Part shown: positions 60,857-64,000 of the stretch, in pieces
Layout: the number at the start of each line of letters is the position of its first letter
How positions within the stretch are numbered: position 1 is the first letter of the stretch
Source: a bacterium 336/3
GTDB taxonomy: Bacteria; Bacteroidota; Bacteroidia; Cytophagales; Thermonemataceae
NCBI GenBank assembly: GCA_001281695.1
Contig: LJIE01000001.1
Location: 2,432,586-2,496,585, forward strand
DNA: 64,000 nucleotides
Direction of reading: 5' to 3'
Notes under the pieces: generated by a model
The model's input: the letters and a program-made list of their open reading frames with translations, nothing else
Told to the model about the DNA's origin: nothing
Database searches by the model: none
Program-made: the position numbers and the translations under genes

Positions 60857-61384
60857 CTATTTCCGTATATCCAAATCGAATTTGCATTTTTCTATATATG
60901 CAATAATGTCAGGAAGGCTTTGTTCTAAATTTATATATGTATTTGATGTATTGGCAATATCTCCAACCACATATTTAAAGTCAACTAAATTAATAATGTC
61001 TAATATTAGTTGTTCTTTTGTTTTTTCGTTTAGTACAGCTTCTTTTCCATTGAATCCAATAGTAAAACCATGAAGTAAGTTATCATTCCATGTTCTAAAG
61101 TCAATAGTTACAGGAAAACGAAAATTTGAATGTCTATAACTAAGCAAACCTAAACTTTTCCAATTACACAAGTGATTCAACACTTGTTCCAAATACATTA
61201 AGTTATTCAAATAGAAAATTTCATTTTCCTTTCCATCTTGAGTATCATTAAAGATAATAAATTCGTCATCTTCAATAATTAGATTGAAGTTAATTCCTTC
61301 AAACTTTTTATGCAGATTTAACAAAAAAGGTTTCGGTATTTGCCCTTCTTTTAGTAATACAAGAGTTACATCAAACCAACCCAT
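60857..61384 (-). CDS. Protein of unknown function
   Basis: I do not recognise this 175-residue soluble protein (MGWFDVTLVLLKEGQIPKP). It is beta-rich with acidic segments (NLIIEDDEFIIFNDTQD) and an IEKCKFDLDIRK end. It sits between two repeat-type intergenic elements and shares its AT-rich composition with the neighbouring accessory genes. Single-gene units of this kind, bounded by repeats, often carry host-specific accessory functions, but nothing specific is visible. Confidence 0.55.
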   Translation of the reverse strand: MGWFDVTLVLLKEGQIPKPFLLNLHKKFEGINFNLIIEDDEFIIFNDTQDGKENEIFYLNNLMYLEQVLNHLCNWKSLGLLSYRHSNFRFPVTIDFRTWNDNLLHGFTIGFNGKEAVLNEKTKEQLILDIINLVDFKYVVGDIANTSNTYINLEQSLPDIIAYIEKCKFDLDIRK

Positions 61385-61434
61385 ATTTTTTCAATTATTT
61401 ATTTGTGTCTGCTTTTAAGTGATGTTAGGTATTA

Positions 61435-61572
61435 TAATGACGTTTACTTTCGTCATTGTGAGTGTAACGAAGCAATCTCAAACGTCATAGCAAACAAAGT
61501 GAAGCTATCTTGTCATTGCAATAATCTTTGATTACTTCGCCTCATTTTATTCTGCTCGTAATGACGTTTATT
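61435..61572. repeat. Degenerate GTCATTGCGAG-type palindromic intergenic repeat
   Basis: CGTCATTGTGAG (61451-61462) faces CTCGTAATGACG (61554-61565), and ACGAAGCAATC near 61467 faces GATTACTTCGC near 61530, giving an imperfect nested hairpin. Outside these, TAATGACGTTTA occurs in direct orientation at both ends. This resembles the common bacterial GTCATTGCGAG...GAAGCAATC element, in decayed form. Confidence 0.65.
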
Positions 61573-61622
61573 CTTGCAAGGAATAATTGTTCATGATACT
61601 TAAAAAGGTGGCTATCATTTCT

Positions 61623-61991
61623 TTATTCATCTTCTCCAATTAATTTTATTTCTTGCCCAATGAACATAAGTGCATTTGTATGTGGTATGCCAATATGTAT
61701 TTCACGCATTCCATATTCCTGATTAAACGGTTCTTTCACTTTTAATCCATCCAATTTATTCTTAATCGAAGCCCAAAGATTATCAATGCTATCTACTTGC
61801 AAATAAAACTCCATTTGTCCAATGTCCTGCCCAGCTCGTAAAATATGGATAGTCAGATTATCTTTCTGACAAATTGCATAAGATTCTGTATCCATAACAA
61901 GCGAGAAACTTAATACATCCTTGAAAAACTGTACCGTTTCTTTGATATCAAACGAAGGTATCATTGGGCTTAGTAAAAGAGCATTATACAT
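61623..61991 (-). CDS. VOC (glyoxalase/bleomycin-resistance) family protein
   Basis: The ATG at 61991 (MYNALLLSPMIPSFDIKETV) gives a 122-residue single-domain VOC protein; an ATG at 62054 would add 21 residues from the repeat region. The pattern is two beta-alpha-beta-beta-beta modules: FKDVLSFSLVMDTESYAICQ, LTIHILRAGQDIGQMEFYLQ, and YGMREIHIGIPHTNALMFIG. The Glu in QMEFYL and His/Glu in REIHIG would be metal positions. VOC proteins serve as glyoxalases, dioxygenases or antibiotic-binding proteins. This one sits in a cassette-like run, a common setting for bleomycin-binding relatives, but specificity is not clear. Confidence 0.82.
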   Translation of the reverse strand: MYNALLLSPMIPSFDIKETVQFFKDVLSFSLVMDTESYAICQKDNLTIHILRAGQDIGQMEFYLQVDSIDNLWASIKNKLDGLKVKEPFNQEYGMREIHIGIPHTNALMFIGQEIKLIGEDE

Positions 61992-62019
61992 AATTGTTTT
62001 TGGTTTAAGTATTTGGTAT

Positions 62020-62058
62020 GAGCTACAAACTTGCATTAGCGATGGGGTTTGCATGTAT
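62020..62058 (-). repeat. Cassette-boundary-like repeat downstream of the gene at 62069, copy 2
   Basis: GAGCTACAAACTTGCATTAGC at 62020-62040 (17 of 21 bases as at 60800), then TGTATAAACGCAGTTT at the far end, about the same spacing as in copy 1. Same orientation and same position relative to the preceding gene's stop codon. Confidence 0.6.
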
Positions 62059-62068
62059 AAACGCAGTT

Positions 62069-62644
62069 TTAAAAATTTTCATCTGTTAAGATTTTCTTAG
62101 ATTTTAATTTTTCTAAAATAAAGTATGCTTCTGCTTCATCAATTCCATCTCCAAATTTAACATCCTGTAAACCATAACTAAATCTAATAGTTCCGTTTGT
62201 ATGAGAGAAGATTAAATTTTTACGATACAAAAGTTTATCCGATGTACTTTCTTCTTGTTCTACTCTTATTTTTTTTACTTCCTGTATGTTATAAATTTTT
62301 GGTTGGGATAACAATAAACCTTTTTTTCTTATTGTAAGTGTTCCTTTTTTAAATGTAAAGACTTCTTTACCAAAGGCATTCCACAAAAATATTTTGAATA
62401 TAAAGAATCCTGAAACAGTCCAAAAACAAAGCCAAAAAAGTATAAATAAATTGAAATAGAGTTCTTTTATAAAAACTGTTAATATAAAAAAAATAATACC
62501 TATCATTTCTCCTATTACCCAGCCACTACAAAGCCATGCACCAAAAAAGATGATTAAAAACCAATTTTTTTTAATTGGAATAATTATTTCAAGTTCATAA
62601 GAGTTTTCATGGATTATAGCTCGTCCATTGTATGGTTTTTCCAT
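62069..62644 (-). CDS. Membrane protein with PH-like domain
   Basis: The 191-residue product has three hydrophobic segments (about 28-44, 46-60 and 65-85). A beta-rich soluble domain follows: EVFTFKKGTLTIRKKG, IYNIQEVKKIRVEQEE, LIFSHTNGTIRFSYG and a C-terminal helix. The organisation recalls the four paralogs at 20-22 kb (membrane hairpin followed by PH-like domain), but the sequence similarity is slight. Its start lies a few bases from a palindromic repeat pair. The function is unknown. Confidence 0.62.
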   Translation of the reverse strand: MEKPYNGRAIIHENSYELEIIIPIKKNWFLIIFFGAWLCSGWVIGEMIGIIFFILTVFIKELYFNLFILFWLCFWTVSGFFIFKIFLWNAFGKEVFTFKKGTLTIRKKGLLLSQPKIYNIQEVKKIRVEQEESTSDKLLYRKNLIFSHTNGTIRFSYGLQDVKFGDGIDEAEAYFILEKLKSKKILTDENF

Positions 62645-62656
62645 AATTGATATCTG

Positions 62657-62709
62657 AACCTATAAGGTTTGGCTTATGCCTTCTTTCAGTTTAAAAACCT
62701 TATAGGTTT
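62657..62709. repeat. Pair of inverted palindromic units (AAACCTTATAGGTTT family), copy 2
   Basis: AACCTATAAGGTTT at 62657-62670 and AAACCTTATAGGTTT at 62695-62709 (arms extend to 62693-62711), about 25 bases apart. They are the same two complementary units as at 43414-43496 but in the opposite order. Confidence 0.8.
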
Positions 62710-62807
62710 TTGTTATATTACTACTTTTTATCTTTATTATCCAAAACAGTGATTAAAAACTATCATTAAGCTTTTATCTTCTCAAATTGTTCAGTTTTAT
62801 CCTAATT

Positions 62808-63500
62808 TCATTTCTTTTTTAGTTCTTTCATTAAGTCTTCTAAGTAATCTGTTTGGATTTCCTGAATTTCTAATAGTTTTTTGTTTTGATGAACAAGCAA
62901 GTGGTCTATTTTTTCACTTAATAACTTGATTTCAAGTTCAGCTTTCAGGTTGATTTTATAGTCGTGTTCGCCTCGTTGTCGGTCTTTTTGTTCTTGTCTG
63001 TTTTGGCTCATCATAATAATTGGTGCTTGAATAGCAGCCAAACAAGAGAGGATAAGGTTAAGCAATATAAAAGGGAATGGGTCAAAAGGTTTTGCGGATA
63101 GAAACCAGATATTAATAATCATCCAAACCAGAATAAATGAAAAAAATGTGATGATAAAAGTCCAACTACCACCAAATGTTGCCACCTTGTCAGCAATGCG
63201 TTGTCCGAGAGTAAGTTCGGATTCTATTTCATCTTGTATATTTTCAGACAGAATAGAATTGTTTTTAATTGCGTCCATAACATCTCTGTCAATAGCTGCT
63301 ACTTCTCCTTTTTCTTGGGTGATTAAAGAAGTCAGATAAAGACGTCTGTACTGGTTAAGTTCGGTAATTGAAATAAAGTCATCTGTGGTAAAGTCTGGGA
63401 AGTCAGATTTAATTAAATTAAAAATGCCTTCTCTGATGTCCTGACCTTTAATGTCTTCACCCTTTTGAATTTCTTGTTGGCTGATGTGGCTTGTTTTCAT
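62808..63500 (-). CDS. DUF1003 membrane protein
   Basis: The N-terminal 95 residues are polar and acidic. The DUF1003 core then begins: LGQRIADKVATFGGSWTFII, the first helix (about 112-132), FDPFPFILLNLILSCLAAIQ (second helix), APIIMMSQNRQEQKDR and a coiled-coil tail. DUF1003 proteins are small inner-membrane proteins of unknown function. The N-terminal extension lacks the cysteine pairs seen in some members. The gene is the last but one in the minus-strand accessory run. Confidence 0.85.
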   Translation of the reverse strand: MKTSHISQQEIQKGEDIKGQDIREGIFNLIKSDFPDFTTDDFISITELNQYRRLYLTSLITQEKGEVAAIDRDVMDAIKNNSILSENIQDEIESELTLGQRIADKVATFGGSWTFIITFFSFILVWMIINIWFLSAKPFDPFPFILLNLILSCLAAIQAPIIMMSQNRQEQKDRQRGEHDYKINLKAELEIKLLSEKIDHLLVHQNKKLLEIQEIQTDYLEDLMKELKKK

Positions 63501-63605
63501 TTTGGGTGTCTTTTAAAATAAGAGATAACGGTTTCAGTGTTTGTCTTTGGCAAGCTTTCATAGTTTCACTTGTCTGTTTATTGCTTAATTACTATAAAAC
63601 CAGTG

Positions 63606-64000
63606 TTAGTTATAATTTTTTTTTCTCAAATACCATTCCATACAAATAATAGCAAAAATTAATAGAGCTAATTGAGGAATCAATGTCATCAGTTCGCTAC
63701 TTTGATAATTTTCAAGTGAATCTCCATTTTTCTGTCTTAAAGTCCAAATGTTAAATGAATTATTAGAAATTCCAAAAGCTGATGTTGTTAAATTGGCTGC
63801 ATAATGCAAGCCTGTAGGCATTGAAATACCTTCTGAATAAATAGCAACTAAACCATATAAAATACCCCAAACACCTGCTCCCAAAAACGAATTTTGAATT
63901 GTCCAACCATTGGCTATATGATACAGTGCAAATAGGATGGATGTAATAACGATGGAGTTTCTTATACCAATTTTGTTTTTTAGAATTGATAAAGGATATG
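63606..64000 (-). CDS. CPBP-family intramembrane metalloprotease, N-terminal part outside window
   Basis: The frame is open from the right edge to the stop at 63606 (131 residues visible), so the true start and the first conserved motif (EExxxR) lie beyond the window. Visible blocks are SILFALYHIANGWT with a conserved His in a membrane helix, GVWGILYGLVAIYSEG, and MPTGLHYAANL, which matches the CPBP GLHxAxN motif. A final helix (ALLIFAIICMEWYL) and basic tail end the protein. CPBP proteases include the CAAX-prenyl-type and bacteriocin-processing or immunity proteins. Which role applies cannot be said. Confidence 0.75.
   Translation of the reverse strand, partial: YPLSILKNKIGIRNSIVITSILFALYHIANGWTIQNSFLGAGVWGILYGLVAIYSEGISMPTGLHYAANLTTSAFGISNNSFNIWTLRQKNGDSLENYQSSELMTLIPQLALLIFAIICMEWYLRKKNYN

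Noticed and set aside
60800-64000. True integron called from the repeats
   Set aside because: No integrase gene in the window and only partial matches to RYYYAAC/GTTRRRY cores; kept as a hypothesis only.
1-64000. tRNA, rRNA or prophage genes
   Set aside because: No cloverleaf, conserved rRNA stretch, phage structural or integrase gene was seen on either strand.

Overview
The window looks like chromosomal DNA from a member of the Bacteroidota, most likely the order Cytophagales. The support is AT-rich sequence (roughly one third G+C by eye), type IX secretion (T9SS) components and cargo, Bacteroidota-restricted families (DUF4783, DUF3667), LytS/LytTR two-component pairs without separate HisKA kinases, and promoter-like TTTG...TAnnTTTG elements. 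I saw no rRNA, tRNA, CRISPR array, transposase, integrase or phage structural gene. No stretch above 300 bases lacks a gene; the longest gap (12834-13131) holds a small minus-strand ORF that is probably a gene remnant.

Layout. 1-5.9 kb: a TolB-like propeller protein cut by the window edge, an RNase R/DUF4190 unit, a lipoprotein glutathione peroxidase, a malate/lactate-type dehydrogenase and a secreted protein. 6-12.8 kb: a giant C25-peptidase PorU2-like protein followed by three small accessory genes. 13.1-19.6 kb: a gamma-glutamyltransferase-like enzyme, then a LytS/LytTR pair divergent from a metallopeptidase-like lipoprotein, an outer-membrane protein and a proline-iminopeptidase-like lipoprotein. 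This second block sits between two almost identical 40-base terminator copies. 19.7-25.7 kb: nine collinear minus-strand genes, from an SPFH protein through a NAD-kinase-like protein and a SUKH/ankyrin protein to four tandem paralogous membrane proteins. 25.8-28.7 kb: small membrane and unknown genes and a LOG-family hydrolase.

28.9-33.7 kb: a GMC oxidoreductase, a type III CoA-transferase, a TSUP exporter and a TetR regulator in one direction, then a gamma-carbonic anhydrase. 33.9-42.3 kb: a secreted subtilisin with a T9SS C-terminal signal, a UPF0316 protein, an orphan mraY and a 1002-residue MORN-repeat protein. 42.3-48.5 kb: menE, nadC, DUF4783, a saccharopine/alanine-dehydrogenase-like enzyme and DUF3667. 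48.6-54 kb: a fasciclin lipoprotein, a second LytS/LytTR pair, an outer-membrane beta-barrel and bioA. 54.2-56.5 kb: the acpP-fabF-rnc operon. 56.6-64 kb: a beta-helix/potassium-channel fusion, a NUDIX enzyme and a run of small minus-strand accessory genes separated by repeat elements, ending in a CPBP-like membrane protein cut by the window edge.

The best candidates for something undescribed are the SPFH/NAD-kinase-like/SUKH-ankyrin/four-paralog gene run, the beta-helix-channel fusion, the repeat-bounded LytTR peptidase island, and the cassette-like minus-strand units at 60.8-63.6 kb. All functional statements rest on motif reading by eye, without database searches.
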